The notes under the pieces are model-generated. The model was given only the letters and a program-made list of their open reading frames with translations. It searched no databases and was not told the origin of the DNA. A program made the translations under genes and the position numbers. DNA of 64,000 nt from Thermoleptolyngbya sichuanensis A183 (GTDB taxonomy: Bacteria > Cyanobacteriota > Cyanobacteriia > Elainellales > Elainellaceae). The stretch spans positions 806,001-870,000 of the forward strand of contig NZ_CP053661.1 of the NCBI RefSeq assembly GCF_013177315.1, given 5' to 3'. Below are positions 42,289 through 51,413 of the stretch, in pieces (the stretch's first letter is position 1; every line of letters starts with the position of its first letter).

Positions 42289-43083
42289 TCACGAATCCAG
42301 GGGGATTTCGGCGATCGCGCTTAGGTCTGGCAGCGGCAGCGACGGGCTGGCGGTGGATTGGGAATCGCCCCAACAGCGGATGCCCGGCCCACAGAGGGCG
42401 CAGTCGTTTCGCAAATCCTGCTGGCGGGGGAATGGCTCGCCTTGGTCGTAGCGCTCTAGCCAGAGGGACAGGCGTTGCAGTCGTTCGCTCAGGTCTTGAC
42501 GAGTTTGCTCATGGGCCGCCTGACTATAGGGAAACGCCAACCGCTGCGGCTGTGGGGTCGATGCGCCCGGTGGCGTTGCCCGCACAAACCAGTAGGTCAT
42601 CGTGATTTGCTCTGGCTCATAGTCGCTCGTTTCCGCCAGCACAAAGGGATAGAGCCGCGTTTGCCAGTGTTGTGCCAGCCATTGCGGCTGCTTGGGTTTG
42701 CCGTAGGTCTTCCAGTCTAGGATTTCAGCCTTGTCCGGCTGCTGCACTAGCAGGTCATACACCACCGTCAGCAGATAGCCCTGAAACAGCAGGCTGCGGC
42801 GGTGTTCGCTCTGACGCTGCTGGTCGGAATTGGGCGCAAACACGTCTGGCGCAGCTTCCACAAATTCCCACACGCACCGCTGCAAGTCCGGATCGGCCGG
42901 AGTCAGCGCGGCGATGGGCAGCCCCAACTCTCGCTGCTGCATCAGCAGGTGAAACTGGCTACCCCAGTCGAGGTTTTCCTGCTGGTCGGGGTTGGGTGGC
43001 GCGGCAAGCTGATCGAGATAGACGTGCTGAAACTGGCGTGGACACAGATCAAGCAGGTTAAGCTGTCCCTGAGAAATCCGCAT
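42289..43083 (-). CDS. PD-(D/E)XK nuclease with a Cas4/AddB-like iron-sulfur cysteine set
   Basis: The 264-residue protein resembles the RecB-family PD-(D/E)xK nucleases of the Cas4 type. The catalytic core is visible as YLLTVVYDLLVQQ (Asp) followed by AEILDWKTYGKP (Asp-x-Lys). One Cys sits near the N-terminus (LDLCPRQFQHVYL), and three at the C-terminus (DCALCGPGIRC), the pattern that holds a 4Fe-4S cluster in Cas4 and AddB. There is no CRISPR array or cas gene in the window, so it is a stand-alone nuclease, probably for DNA repair. I start at the ATG at 43083 (MRISQGQLNLLDL). Confidence 0.8.
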   Translation of the reverse strand: MRISQGQLNLLDLCPRQFQHVYLDQLAAPPNPDQQENLDWGSQFHLLMQQRELGLPIAALTPADPDLQRCVWEFVEAAPDVFAPNSDQQRQSEHRRSLLFQGYLLTVVYDLLVQQPDKAEILDWKTYGKPKQPQWLAQHWQTRLYPFVLAETSDYEPEQITMTYWFVRATPPGASTPQPQRLAFPYSQAAHEQTRQDLSERLQRLSLWLERYDQGEPFPRQQDLRNDCALCGPGIRCWGDSQSTASPSLPLPDLSAIAEIPLDS

Positions 43084-43146
43084 GACGGGCGATCGCCCCA
43101 TAGTGCCTCCCTCCAATCCCTGGCGACCCGCTAACCTGACAAACCT

Positions 43147-43734
43147 CTAAACTCGGGTCAGCACAAACACACTGCCCTCGTTGCCCCGCCCAATCCGCAG
43201 GTCGTCGTCTAGGTAGGTAATGTCCAACCAGCCTTTGCGATTGCCGGGGTCTATCCGAAAATCGGCGGCGGCGAAGCGTTTGCCGCTCTGGATGTCCTGA
43301 ATGAACTGGCTGGGGTTGCGATAGCCGATTAGCCGCTGTAGCCCAAAGATGCCCCGCTCAAAGCCCACATCCACGCGGCGATCGCTCACAGGCTCAAACC
43401 GCGCCGCAACACTGACCAAGCCCTCCAGCAGCGGCAGACTGGTGACTTCGGCAATGTTAAACACCTGCTGCGTCTTGACGCGGATGCACTGATAAATTTG
43501 CCCCAGCGTTAGGACGGGGAAGCGCCCAATGCCCAACAGTTCAGTGCTGGTAGTGTAAAGCAAGCGCCAGTTGCCGTCGAGCTTTTCTGCGGCTTCGAGC
43601 GGTCGCGGCGTGGGGTTAAATTCTTCCAGTCGAGCCACTGCCGCCAGGATCGCCAGGTTGTCGGCTTCGGAGGCCAACAAGCCCCGATTTTTTCCAGCGA
43701 TCGCCTGCAAGAGTTCCGCTTTGCCGAGGGTCAT
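43147..43734 (-). CDS. PAP/fibrillin family protein
   Basis: The 195-residue product belongs to the plastid lipid-associated protein (PAP/fibrillin) family, lipocalin-like proteins that associate with thylakoids and lipid bodies. Family blocks include KLDGNWRLLYTTSTELLGIG, ARFEPVSDRRVDVGFERGIF and DITYLDDDLRIGRGNEGSVF at the C-terminus. The protein is soluble without a signal peptide. In plants members protect photosystem II and tie in with lipid storage; the cyanobacterial role is less known. It lies 63 bp upstream of the PD-(D/E)XK nuclease gene on the same strand, perhaps in one transcript. Confidence 0.88.
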   Translation of the reverse strand: MTLGKAELLQAIAGKNRGLLASEADNLAILAAVARLEEFNPTPRPLEAAEKLDGNWRLLYTTSTELLGIGRFPVLTLGQIYQCIRVKTQQVFNIAEVTSLPLLEGLVSVAARFEPVSDRRVDVGFERGIFGLQRLIGYRNPSQFIQDIQSGKRFAAADFRIDPGNRKGWLDITYLDDDLRIGRGNEGSVFVLTRV

Positions 43735-43895
43735 GGGTGCGCCTGCTGAGTAAACGCTTTGATGCTGAAAGGCTGATGGAGAAAGGGACGAGGGCGATCG
43801 CCTAAGCTATCCAGAACTCATCGTTTTAGCCAAGTTCCATCCGTCTCATCCGTGACGGATTACACTAAAGAGTATATAGAGATTTGAAAAGGACA

Positions 43896-44132
43896 ATGCG
43901 TAACCCTGCTCTGCGTGAAATTCCCCGCAACCAACCGGCCGAAGTGATTCCCCTCCAGCGCGATGCGTCTATTTTGGACTGGCTGGAAGGAACAGGGCGG
44001 CTGCTGGCTCGCGAAAGCGGCGACTTCGACTTCTCAGACGACGAAGAAGAAATTAACGAGCTGATGGCGGGCGAAGACAACAGCTACGACCTGGATGATG
44101 ATGACGACGACGTGCTAGATCTGGACGACTAG
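43896..44132 (+). CDS. DUF3134 family protein
   Basis: The 78-residue product matches the small cyanobacterial DUF3134 family, function unknown. Family text is MRNPALREIPRNQPAEVIPL and DASILDWLEGTGRLLARES. The second half is extremely acidic, ending in a run of Asp (DDDDDDVLDLDD). I use the ATG at 43896 over the TTG at 43884 because the family starts MxNPxLRE. Confidence 0.82.
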   Translation: MRNPALREIPRNQPAEVIPLQRDASILDWLEGTGRLLARESGDFDFSDDEEEINELMAGEDNSYDLDDDDDDVLDLDD

Positions 44133-44172
44133 TGCTTTGTCAAAGCCTGATTTTAGGGTTGATCCTTAGTTC

Positions 44173-44292
44173 GTAGTCGGCGCTTTAGCGCTAGAGCGCT
44201 CACTACAAACCCTGATTTATAACGTTGACGCAGCACTAGGACGGCGTTTTGCGCCAGCCCGAGGGTCGGCCCTAGCAGGGTCGGCCCTAGCA
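44173..44292. repeat. Palindrome and 15-bp tandem duplication after DUF3134
   Basis: GTAGT...ACTAC (44173-44206) encloses the palindromic core TAGCGCTA and flanking CGCTTT/AGAGCG, a dense hairpin. At 44263-44292 GGGTCGGCCCTAGCA is present twice head to tail. The remaining stretch to 44609 holds nothing I can name. Confidence 0.6.
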
Positions 44293-44609
44293 TTAACCAG
44301 ACTCGTCGCAGCTTGTCTCGTTCTGCAATGAACTAGCGGCTCAGTATCTTACAGCTTGTCGAGCGTGCAGGATTCAGCTTGTGCGCTCGTTTTGGTGGGC
44401 CCAAGCGAGAAAAATTTCTTGCGATCAAAACTTTTCCTCAGGTGGCACCATAGACCTGATGCAGCATTTTTGAAGCTTTTGAAACTGTTGAGGTTCGCAG
44501 AAAGCTGGGAAACTTTCGTCTTTGCAGGACAGCGCGATCTCGCCCTGCAAGAAATGCTGTAGAGTTTGCAGAATCGTCCGTTCCTTAAATAACTCCGCCC
44601 CCACTTCCC

Positions 44610-46013
44610 ATGAACGTTTGGAACCAACTCACGCTGACGACCACGCCCCTGCCGACTTGGATTCGCTCTAGCCTGCTGCACAGTTGGGTCGGGGCGCTGC
44701 GGGGCTGGCGTAGAGGAAGCTGGCTCATGCAGTGGGCAGACCCAATCGGGGCAGTGCTGGCGGCGATTGTGTTTGGGTTGGCTCCGTTTGTGTCTACGGC
44801 GCTGATTGGCGTGCTGCTGATTGCCTGTGGCGGCTACTGGCTGCTGCTCACGCTGTCGGATGATAAAGGACTGGGTTTAACGCCGATTCATCTGCTGGTG
44901 CTGCTGTATTGGCTGGTGTCGGTGGCGGCGACGGCGCTTTCGCCCGTGCGGACAGCGGCCATTTCAGGGCTGATCAAGCTGACGCTGTATATGCTGCTGT
45001 TTGCGCTGCTGGCGCGAGTGCTGCGATCGCCCCGCATTCGGGCTGGAGTCATCGCAGTGTATTTGCTCACGGCGCTGGCAGTGAGCGTCGAGGGTATCCG
45101 ACAGTGGTTCTTTGGCGCTCCTGCCCTGGCCACCTGGGTGGATGCGGGGTCCACCCTGGCAAAAACGACCCGCGTCTATAGCTACTTGGGCAACCCCAAC
45201 CTGCTGGCGGCCTACATTTTGCCAGCGGTAATGCTGAGCGCGGCGGCGGTGTTTGCGTGGCGGCGCTGGCTCCCCAAGGTGCTGGCGCTGCTGATGACGG
45301 GACTGAATGCTGCCTGCCTAGTGCTGACCTTTAGCCGGGGCGGCTGGATTGGCTTTGTGATGGCAGGGTTTGCGCTGGTGCTGCTGCTGGCGCACTGGTT
45401 TAGCCGCTATTTGCCGCAGTTTTGGCGACGCTGGGCTATCCCGTTGGTGTTGGGAGTGTCGGCGGCGTTCGTCGTGCTGGCTGTGGCGGCGGTTGCCCCA
45501 CTGCGCGATCGCGTCCTGAGTATGTTCATGGGGCGGCAAGACAGCAGCAACAATTTCCGGCTCAATGTGTGGGCTGCGGTGCAAGACATGATTCGCGATC
45601 GCCCCATTTTGGGCATTGGCCCCGGCAACGATGCCTTTAACCAGGTCTATCCACGCTATCAGCGGGCGGGCTTTTCGGCGCTCAGCGCCTACTCTATCCT
45701 GCTGGAAATTTTGGTGGAAACGGGAGTCATTGGGTTAACCGTGTTTCTCTGGCTCCTGTTGGTCACGTTTCACCAAGCCTGGACGCAACTCCAGCGCCTC
45801 CGCGCCGCCGCAAACCCGGATGGATTCTGGCTAATGGGGGCGATCGCCACCGTGGTCGGAATGCTCTTCCACGGACTCGTAGACACAGTATGGTATCGCC
45901 CCCAGGTCAGCACGCTCTGGTGGCTCATGCTGGCGATCGTTGCAAGTTACTACGTACCCGCTTGGGGCTGGAAGCCAATAGATAGCTATCAAGCAACCGA
46001 AATAACGGAGTAA
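44610..46013 (+). CDS. ictB: IctB family membrane protein (putative bicarbonate transporter / O-antigen ligase-like)
   Basis: The 467-residue protein has about 10 to 12 membrane helices and belongs to the Wzy/WaaL-like superfamily. Its text matches cyanobacterial IctB: YSYLGNPNLLAAYILPA, LVLTFSRGGWIGFV, RQDSSNNFRLNVWAAV, RPILGIGPGNDAFNQVYP and MLFHGLVDTVWYRPQV. IctB was named after inorganic carbon accumulation, but direct bicarbonate transport has not been shown for it, and the superfamily suggests ligase-type activity on glycans. It is transcribed alone from 44610. Confidence 0.87.
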   Translation: MNVWNQLTLTTTPLPTWIRSSLLHSWVGALRGWRRGSWLMQWADPIGAVLAAIVFGLAPFVSTALIGVLLIACGGYWLLLTLSDDKGLGLTPIHLLVLLYWLVSVAATALSPVRTAAISGLIKLTLYMLLFALLARVLRSPRIRAGVIAVYLLTALAVSVEGIRQWFFGAPALATWVDAGSTLAKTTRVYSYLGNPNLLAAYILPAVMLSAAAVFAWRRWLPKVLALLMTGLNAACLVLTFSRGGWIGFVMAGFALVLLLAHWFSRYLPQFWRRWAIPLVLGVSAAFVVLAVAAVAPLRDRVLSMFMGRQDSSNNFRLNVWAAVQDMIRDRPILGIGPGNDAFNQVYPRYQRAGFSALSAYSILLEILVETGVIGLTVFLWLLLVTFHQAWTQLQRLRAAANPDGFWLMGAIATVVGMLFHGLVDTVWYRPQVSTLWWLMLAIVASYYVPAWGWKPIDSYQATEITE

Positions 46014-46089
46014 TGGAGTAAGGGGGAAATGTCAGGGTAGGCAAGGGAGGGATTTAAGGAATTGCTGCAAGCTTCGCAGATGCTTGACT

Positions 46090-46182
46090 GAGTAGGTGGA
46101 CATTAATAAACATAAAACTCAAAGATCCTGCGCCGCCCGCGCAGGGTTCAGGATCTGTTTTTTAATCTGGGTTATCTCCTTA
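46090..46182. repeat. Hairpin element, copy 1 (AGTAGGTGGACATTAAT end)
   Basis: AGTAGGTGGACATTAATAAA, a hairpin GATCCTGCGCC...CAGGATC and then TTTTTTAATCTGG. The same sequence is found inverted at 62721-62828. It lies upstream of the STAS gene. The inner hairpin with T6 also makes a good rho-independent terminator for ictB. Confidence 0.75.
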
Positions 46183-46399
46183 GTAATCCAAGGTCGAAAA
46201 TCCAAAATCAACCCAGCCTCCCGCTCCAGCGCAATAAACTCTGCTGAAATCTAAATCCGCTGTCGGCTATTGTTAACCTGGTGGCGTTTCCTGGCCGAGT
46301 CGAGTTTTCTCGTAGATTGTTTGGCGGGGGGCGCTTCTTGGGAACACTGGTAGAAACTTTTACAAACCTTTCGGACAAAGGGGAGACTGAAGCAACACT

Positions 46400-46762
46400 A
46401 TGGAGCAGCGGACACACACCACTCCAGACGGGAAAACGGTCATCGTCCTGATGCCCACCGGACGCTTGGATATCACAACGGCCTGGCAGTTTCGCCTGAA
46501 GCTGCAAGAGTCGATTTCCCGACTCAGCCCCCACATTGTCGTGAATTTGTCGCAGGTGAACTTTATCGACAGTTCTGGCCTCACGTCGTTGGTGGCTGGG
46601 ATGCGCGATGCCGACAAAGTAAAGGGCAGCTTCCGCATTTGCAATGTCCACCCCGAAGCCAAGCTGGTGTTTGAGGTGACAATGATGGATTCAGTATTTG
46701 AAATTTTTGAGACCGAGGAAGAGGCGCTAGAAGGCGTGCCCCGGAGTGTGGCCACGGGCTGA
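46400..46762 (+). CDS. STAS domain anti-sigma factor antagonist-like protein
   Basis: The 120-residue product is a single STAS domain, the fold of SpoIIAA-type anti-sigma factor antagonists. The conserved phospho-acceptor serine lies in NFIDSSGLTSLVAGMRDA, and the N-terminal part reads VIVLMPTGRLDITTAW. The protein should switch a partner kinase or sigma factor by its phosphorylation state. No partner kinase or phosphatase adjoins it. Cyanobacterial versions of this kind are often linked to stress or motility circuits; nothing here allows a closer call. Confidence 0.87.
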   Translation: MEQRTHTTPDGKTVIVLMPTGRLDITTAWQFRLKLQESISRLSPHIVVNLSQVNFIDSSGLTSLVAGMRDADKVKGSFRICNVHPEAKLVFEVTMMDSVFEIFETEEEALEGVPRSVATG

Positions 46763-46884
46763 TGAGCCGGGAAACGCGGCCAGGAACTGGGCGATCGCCC
46801 CAAGAATTCCGCCGCCTCATGTCCCATCGCGCCCCATTCCTCCGTGATGTGGGATAATGGGATCACAATAATTTAAGACTTCCC

Positions 46885-47613
46885 GTGAGCGACGTTCGCA
46901 CTGTTTCAGATACTAAGCGTGCCTTCTACAGCCTCCACACGCGCCCGATTAACTCGATCTATCGGCGCGTAGTGGAGGAGTTGATGGTAGAAACGCATTT
47001 GCTCCTGGTCAACGCTAACTTTCGCTATGACCCGGTATATGCCTTGGGCGTGGTGACGACCTACGATCGCTTTATGCAGGGGTATCGTCCTGAAAAAGAT
47101 CAGGAGTCGATTTTTAACGCTCTGTGTCAGGCGGTTGGCGGCGATCCCCAAGCCTATCGGCAGGATGCAGAACGATTGTTGGCAGAGGCGGCGCATCTCT
47201 CACCAGAGGATGTGGTGTCCAAGGTGCGAGAATCAACGGAACCGACGGATGGGTTGGTCGGCGTGCTGCGCGGCGTGGCGAGCAATCCAAACTTTAAGTA
47301 CAGCCGCCTGTTTGCCATTGGGCTGTATACCCTGCTGGAGCACATGGACAGCGACATGATGAAGGACGAGGCTCGCCGAGCGGCAGCGCTCCAGTCCCTC
47401 GGAGATGCGCTGAACCTATCTGCCGACAAAATGCAGAAAGACCTAGAACTCTATTGCAGCAACTTGGACAAGATGACCCAAGCGCGGGCTGTATTGGAGG
47501 ACATCCTGAAGGCAGACCGCAAGAAAAAAGAGGAACGCGCTAAGGCGAAAAAGGGAAAGGTGGAAGATGGGGCGATCGCCACTCCACCCAGTTCTCCGTC
47601 TGAGCCTAGCTGA
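46885..47613 (+). CDS. thf1: Photosystem II biogenesis protein Psb29 / Thf1
   Basis: The 242-residue product is Thf1 (Psb29, THYLAKOID FORMATION 1), which helps photosystem II repair and stabilises FtsH in cyanobacteria and plants. Family text: VSDTKRAFYSLHTRPINSIY, VEELMVETHLLLVN, YDPVYALGVVTTYDRFMQGY and KYSRLFAIGLYTLLE. The last 50 residues form a charged coiled coil rich in Lys and Glu (ILKADRKKKEERAKAKKGKV). The start is GTG at 46885. A hairpin with a T-run follows the gene, then a tRNA-Pro gene on the other strand. Confidence 0.94.
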   Translation: MSDVRTVSDTKRAFYSLHTRPINSIYRRVVEELMVETHLLLVNANFRYDPVYALGVVTTYDRFMQGYRPEKDQESIFNALCQAVGGDPQAYRQDAERLLAEAAHLSPEDVVSKVRESTEPTDGLVGVLRGVASNPNFKYSRLFAIGLYTLLEHMDSDMMKDEARRAAALQSLGDALNLSADKMQKDLELYCSNLDKMTQARAVLEDILKADRKKKEERAKAKKGKVEDGAIATPPSSPSEPS

Positions 47614-47644
47614 GTCCGAGGGTTGTCGTAAAATTTTTGGAAAG

Positions 47645-47678
47645 GCGGTGCTGGCCTGCAAATCCAGTGCCGCTTTTT
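47645..47678 (+). terminator. Rho-independent terminator after thf1
   Basis: GCGGTGCTGG (47645-47654) pairs with CCAGTGCCGC (47664-47673), allowing two G-U pairs, and five T residues follow. It lies about 30 bp after the thf1 stop. Confidence 0.7.
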
Positions 47679-47791
47679 AGTTGGAGGCTTGATGCCAAGG
47701 GGCGATCGCGCTCGATCATCACTCCTAAATGGGACAAGTTGGGCGCTATCTTGGCTTAATCCAGCCAACATGCTTAGGATCAATCTAAAAA

Positions 47792-47865
47792 TCGGGATGA
47801 AAGGATTTGAACCTTCGGCCCCCTCGTCCCGAACGAGGTGCGCTACCAAGCTGCGCTACATCCCG
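47792..47865 (-). tRNA. trnP-CGG: tRNA-Pro (anticodon CGG)
   Basis: The minus strand reads CGGGATGTAGCGCAGCTTGG, then GTAGCGCAC and the anticodon arm CCTCGTTCGGGACGAGG with loop TTCGGGA, giving anticodon CGG. The variable loop is followed by a T arm with GGTTCAAATCC and the acceptor end CATCCCG plus discriminator A. All four stems pair. No CCA is encoded. The gene stands alone between thf1 and lipA. Confidence 0.97.
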
Positions 47866-47972
47866 GTGGTGAAATCTAAGACTTAGAAGTCTACCTCAGA
47901 TATTCTAGCCTATCACACGTTGCAATCAGCCTAGCCTTTATAATTCAAACAGTGTGATTTGGGCAACAGCGC

Positions 47973-48851
47973 GTGACGGTCAAGCCAACGAAACCAGACT
48001 GGCTGCGGGTAAAAGCGCCGCAGTGGGAGCGAGTCGGAACAGTCAAAGAAATCCTGCGGGATTTGGGGCTAAACACGGTCTGCGAGGAGGCCTCCTGCCC
48101 CAATATTGGCGAGTGTTTTAATGCGGGCACAGCGACGTTTCTGATCATGGGCCCCGCCTGCACCCGCGCCTGTCCCTATTGCGATATCGACTTCGAGAAA
48201 AAGCCAAAAGCGCTCGACCCGCAAGAGCCAGAGAACCTGGCAGAGGCTGTGCGCCGCATGACGCTGAACCATGTGGTGATTACCTCGGTGAACCGGGATG
48301 ACCTGCCCGATGGCGGCGCGGCCCAGTTTGTGCGCTGCATCGAAGCCGTGCGGCGGGTATCGCCTCAGACGACTATTGAGGTGCTGATTCCTGACCTCTG
48401 CGGCAACTGGGACGCGCTGGCGCAAATTCTCGACGCTCGTCCTGAAGTGCTGAATCACAATACGGAAACGGTTCCCCGGCTGTATCGGCGGGTGCGTCCG
48501 CAGGGCGATTATGCCCGCACGCTGGAGTTATTAAGGCGATCGCGCAAACTCGCTCCCTCGGTCTACACCAAGTCGGGCATTATGGTGGGTCTGGGCGAGA
48601 CGGATGAGGAAGTGCGCCAAGTGATGCAGGACTTGCGCTCGGTGGATTGCGACATCCTCACCATCGGGCAATATCTCCAGCCCAGCCCCAAACACTTGCC
48701 ATTGCAGGCATTTGTCACGCCGGAGCAGTTCGATGCGTGGCGCGTGGCGGGCGAGGCGATGGGCTTTTTGCAGGTCGTGTCTTCGCCGCTGACGCGCAGT
48801 TCTTATCACGCCGAGCAGGTGCGGGCGTTGATGCAGCAGAATCCGCGTTGA
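47973..48851 (+). CDS. lipA: Lipoyl synthase (LipA), copy 2
   Basis: The 292-residue radical-SAM enzyme inserts sulfur into octanoylated lipoyl domains. Motifs: auxiliary cluster [12 protein letters not shown] (about residues 36-47), radical-SAM [11 protein letters not shown] (about 62-72), and [17 protein letters not shown] near 200. The end [13 protein letters not shown] has the conserved Arg-Ser-Ser. The start is GTG at 47973. The other LipA (27937-28893) differs by a long N-terminal extension and in much of the sequence, so the two are distinct paralogues and not a recent duplicate. This copy is closer to the usual bacterial length. Confidence 0.92.
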   Translation: MTVKPTKPDWLRVKAPQWERVGTVKEILRDLGLNTVCEEASCPNIGECFNAGTATFLIMGPACTRACPYCDIDFEKKPKALDPQEPENLAEAVRRMTLNHVVITSVNRDDLPDGGAAQFVRCIEAVRRVSPQTTIEVLIPDLCGNWDALAQILDARPEVLNHNTETVPRLYRRVRPQGDYARTLELLRRSRKLAPSVYTKSGIMVGLGETDEEVRQVMQDLRSVDCDILTIGQYLQPSPKHLPLQAFVTPEQFDAWRVAGEAMGFLQVVSSPLTRSSYHAEQVRALMQQNPR

Positions 48852-48959
48852 TTGGGGGTTAGGGGTGGGGCGAGGCTTGAGGCAGACGGTTGGACAAGGC
48901 TTATTCAGCGCCACAGCATTTGGGATAATGGCCAGATGTCTCGTCTTACAGGATTCCCC

Positions 48960-49601
48960 ATGCAGACCCGCGAACCCGTAACGGTTACTCCGAATTCCTC
49001 CAGTGTCACGAGCGATCGCACTGCCGCCATCAGCCGCACCACCAAAGAAACCGACGTGCAGGTGAGTCTGAACCTAGACGGGCAGGGGCGCTGCGTGGCG
49101 CAAACGGGCGTGCCGTTCCTCGACCACATGCTGGATCAGATTGCCTCTCACGGGCTGATCGACCTGGACGTGCGGGCGACGGGCGATGTGCAGATCGACG
49201 ACCACCACACGAATGAAGACGTGGGCATTACGCTGGGCATGGCGCTGGCCAAAGCGCTGGGCGATCGCAAAGGGATTCATCGCTTTGGGCACTTCGTCGC
49301 GCCGCTGGATGAGGCGCTGGTGCAGGTAGCACTGGACTTTTCGGGTCGGCCGCACCTCAGCTATGGGCTGCAAATTCCCACCCAGCGCGTCGGCACCTAC
49401 GACACCCAACTGGTGCGCGAGTTTTTTGTCGCCGTGGTGAACCACGCCCAGATCACGCTGCACATCCGCCAGCTTGACGGCATCAACTCTCACCATATTA
49501 TTGAGGCGACGTTCAAAGCTTTTGCCCGTGCCCTGCGGATGGCGGTGGAAGTGGACCCGCGCCGGGGCGGGGCGATTCCTAGCTCGAAGGGCGTGCTGTA
49601 G
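48960..49601 (+). CDS. hisB: Imidazoleglycerol-phosphate dehydratase HisB
   Basis: This enzyme of about 213 residues removes water from imidazole glycerol phosphate in histidine synthesis. The metal-binding motifs are clear: [27 protein letters not shown], the Arg/Glu stretch [35 protein letters not shown] and [19 protein letters not shown]. It is the single-domain form without the phosphatase. I use the ATG at 48960 ([10 protein letters not shown]); the ATG at 48936 is possible. The 3' end overlaps the convergent alr gene by 23 bp. Confidence 0.94.
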   Translation: MQTREPVTVTPNSSSVTSDRTAAISRTTKETDVQVSLNLDGQGRCVAQTGVPFLDHMLDQIASHGLIDLDVRATGDVQIDDHHTNEDVGITLGMALAKALGDRKGIHRFGHFVAPLDEALVQVALDFSGRPHLSYGLQIPTQRVGTYDTQLVREFFVAVVNHAQITLHIRQLDGINSHHIIEATFKAFARALRMAVEVDPRRGGAIPSSKGVL

Positions 49602-50793
49602 GCTGCTGGGCGCTGCGGGCGGGCTGCGGTTGGTTGATGGTCAGCCGGGGCAGGCGATGCTTGAAGCTACACAGGATTTCCCAGGAAATCGTGCCCAGCG
49701 TCTCGGCCCAGTCGTCGGCGGAGATCCGCGCCTGTCCGTCTTGCCCCAATAGCGTCACCACTTCGCCCTCTTGCAGGTTGGGAATGGTGCTGACATCTAG
49801 CATCATTTGATCCATCGTGATTGCGCCGATTTGGGGAACATGCTGCCCCCGCACCAGCCCCGTCATCCGGTTCGACAGGTTGCGCGGCACGCCGTCGGCG
49901 TAGCCGATCGCCACGGTGGCAATGGTCATGTCTCGGTCGGCGATGAAGCGATAGCCGTAGCTGACCCCCGTACCAGGGGCGATCGCCTTGACCTGGGTCA
50001 CTCGCGCCTTGATCTGCATCACTGGGCGCAGGTCAATTCCCTGGGCCAGGTGGGGCGCAGGGTATAGCCCGTACATTGCCAGCCCCACACGCACCCGGTC
50101 GTAGTGCAGTGCCGAGTCTGCCAGCGTTGCCGCCGAATTTGCTAGGTGCAGCTTCGGTGGATTCACCCCTGCCTGCCGCATTTGGGCGATCGCCGCTTCA
50201 AACCGTCGCTGCTGGAGCCGCATCACGGTTTCATCGGGTTCATCCGCCGTCGCCAGATGAGAATAGGCGCTGGCAATGTGCAAGTGCGGCAACCCCTGCA
50301 CTAGTTGCCCAAACGCCGCCGCGTCTTGCCAGGGCGCACCCAGCCGAGACATCCCCGTATCCAGCTTCAGATGAACCGGAAGCGGCTGCCGCAGGGTTAG
50401 CTTGCCTGCCGTTTCCGAAAAAACCAGCGCTTGCCGGGGGGTGCAGAGCGTCGGCTGGAGCCGCCAGCGGGCGATCGCCTGCACCTGCTCTGCTGTATTC
50501 GTCGCGCCCAGCAGCAGAATCGGAGCCTGAATGCCGGCCTCGCGTAGCTCAATGCCTTCGGGAATCGTCGCCACGCCCAGCCAAGTCGCCCCAGCTTGTA
50601 AAGCAGACTGGGCGATCGCCACGGCCCCATGCCCATAGGCATCCGCCTTTACCACCGCCATCAGTTCCGTCCCTGCTGCCAGCCGCATCTGCAACTGCTG
50701 GACATTGTGGGCCAGCGCCGATAGGTCAATCTCCACCCAGGCCCGCTCCCGCTGCATCGGGATCAGGCTTGGCGTGTGTTCCCAGCTCAACAT
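49579..50793 (-). CDS. alr: Alanine racemase
   Basis: The product of about 404 residues is a PLP-dependent alanine racemase, which provides D-alanine for peptidoglycan. The PLP lysine lies in [17 protein letters not shown] (about residues 43-59), and the opposing catalytic Tyr in [15 protein letters not shown]. Other family text includes [13 protein letters not shown] and [14 protein letters not shown] use the ATG at 50793 since GAGGAG lies 7 bp upstream of it; an internal ATG at 50757 would start at the domain itself. It overlaps hisB at the 3' ends. Confidence 0.94.
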   Translation of the reverse strand: MLSWEHTPSLIPMQRERAWVEIDLSALAHNVQQLQMRLAAGTELMAVVKADAYGHGAVAIAQSALQAGATWLGVATIPEGIELREAGIQAPILLLGATNTAEQVQAIARWRLQPTLCTPRQALVFSETAGKLTLRQPLPVHLKLDTGMSRLGAPWQDAAAFGQLVQGLPHLHIASAYSHLATADEPDETVMRLQQRRFEAAIAQMRQAGVNPPKLHLANSAATLADSALHYDRVRVGLAMYGLYPAPHLAQGIDLRPVMQIKARVTQVKAIAPGTGVSYGYRFIADRDMTIATVAIGYADGVPRNLSNRMTGLVRGQHVPQIGAITMDQMMLDVSTIPNLQEGEVVTLLGQDGQARISADDWAETLGTISWEILCSFKHRLPRLTINQPQPARSAQQPTARPSS

Positions 50794-50884
50794 ACCCCAC
50801 TCCTCACACACTCTCTGGTCAAGTGCTAACTATGCTAGTATGCGTGTTAACATCCTTTAAACCTTTTTATAAATCCAGCCATCA

Positions 50885-51382
50885 ATGGGCAAGGTTCTGG
50901 TTCTCAACGCCTCGTATGAACCGCTCAACATTACTAGTTGGCGACGGGCAGTGATCCTGCTGATTAAGGGAAAGGCGGAGCAAGTCGAGCATAACGGCAA
51001 GCTTGTGTATGACAAATTTCCCCTGCCGACGGTGATTCGGTTGCGCCACTACGTCCGCGTTCCCTACAAAGAAATTCCGCTGACTCGCCGCAATATCCTC
51101 CACCGAGACAGCCATTCCTGCCAATACTGCGGCTATACGGGCGACGAGCTAACGCTGGATCACGTCTTGCCCCGATCGCGCGGGGGCGAAGACACCTGGG
51201 AAAACATTGTGACCGCCTGCGTCCGCTGCAACGTTAAAAAAGGAAGCCGCACGCCCAAAGAAGCCAACATGATTTTACGCCGTCCACCCCATCGCCCCCA
51301 TAGCGGGCTATATTTTGAAGTCACCAAGCACATAAAAAGCGGTGTGCATCAAGAGTGGCAGAAGTATGTCATCGGCATATGA
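50885..51382 (+). CDS. HNH endonuclease family protein
   Basis: The 165-residue protein is a widely conserved cyanobacterial HNH protein. The first 75 residues (MGKVLVLNASYEPLNITSWR, AVILLIKGKAEQVE) form a fixed N-terminal extension. The HNH domain holds a zinc-type Cys set: CQYCGYTGDELTLDHVLPRS and ENIVTACVRCNVKKGSRTP. The Asp-His in LDHVLP is the catalytic histidine region. The cellular job of this group is not known; its broad conservation suggests a housekeeping role in DNA or RNA processing, not restriction. It ends in a strong terminator. Confidence 0.9.
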   Translation: MGKVLVLNASYEPLNITSWRRAVILLIKGKAEQVEHNGKLVYDKFPLPTVIRLRHYVRVPYKEIPLTRRNILHRDSHSCQYCGYTGDELTLDHVLPRSRGGEDTWENIVTACVRCNVKKGSRTPKEANMILRRPPHRPHSGLYFEVTKHIKSGVHQEWQKYVIGI

Positions 51383-51413
51383 CCCCTGTGCGGCGATCGC
51401 ACGGGGGTTTTTG
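51383..51413 (+). terminator. Rho-independent terminator after the HNH gene
   Basis: CCCCTGTGCG pairs with CGCACGGGGG around a GCGAT loop, and five T residues follow. The loop and stem top contain a HIP1 octamer GCGATCGC, so HIP1 has been built into a terminator. Confidence 0.85.
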
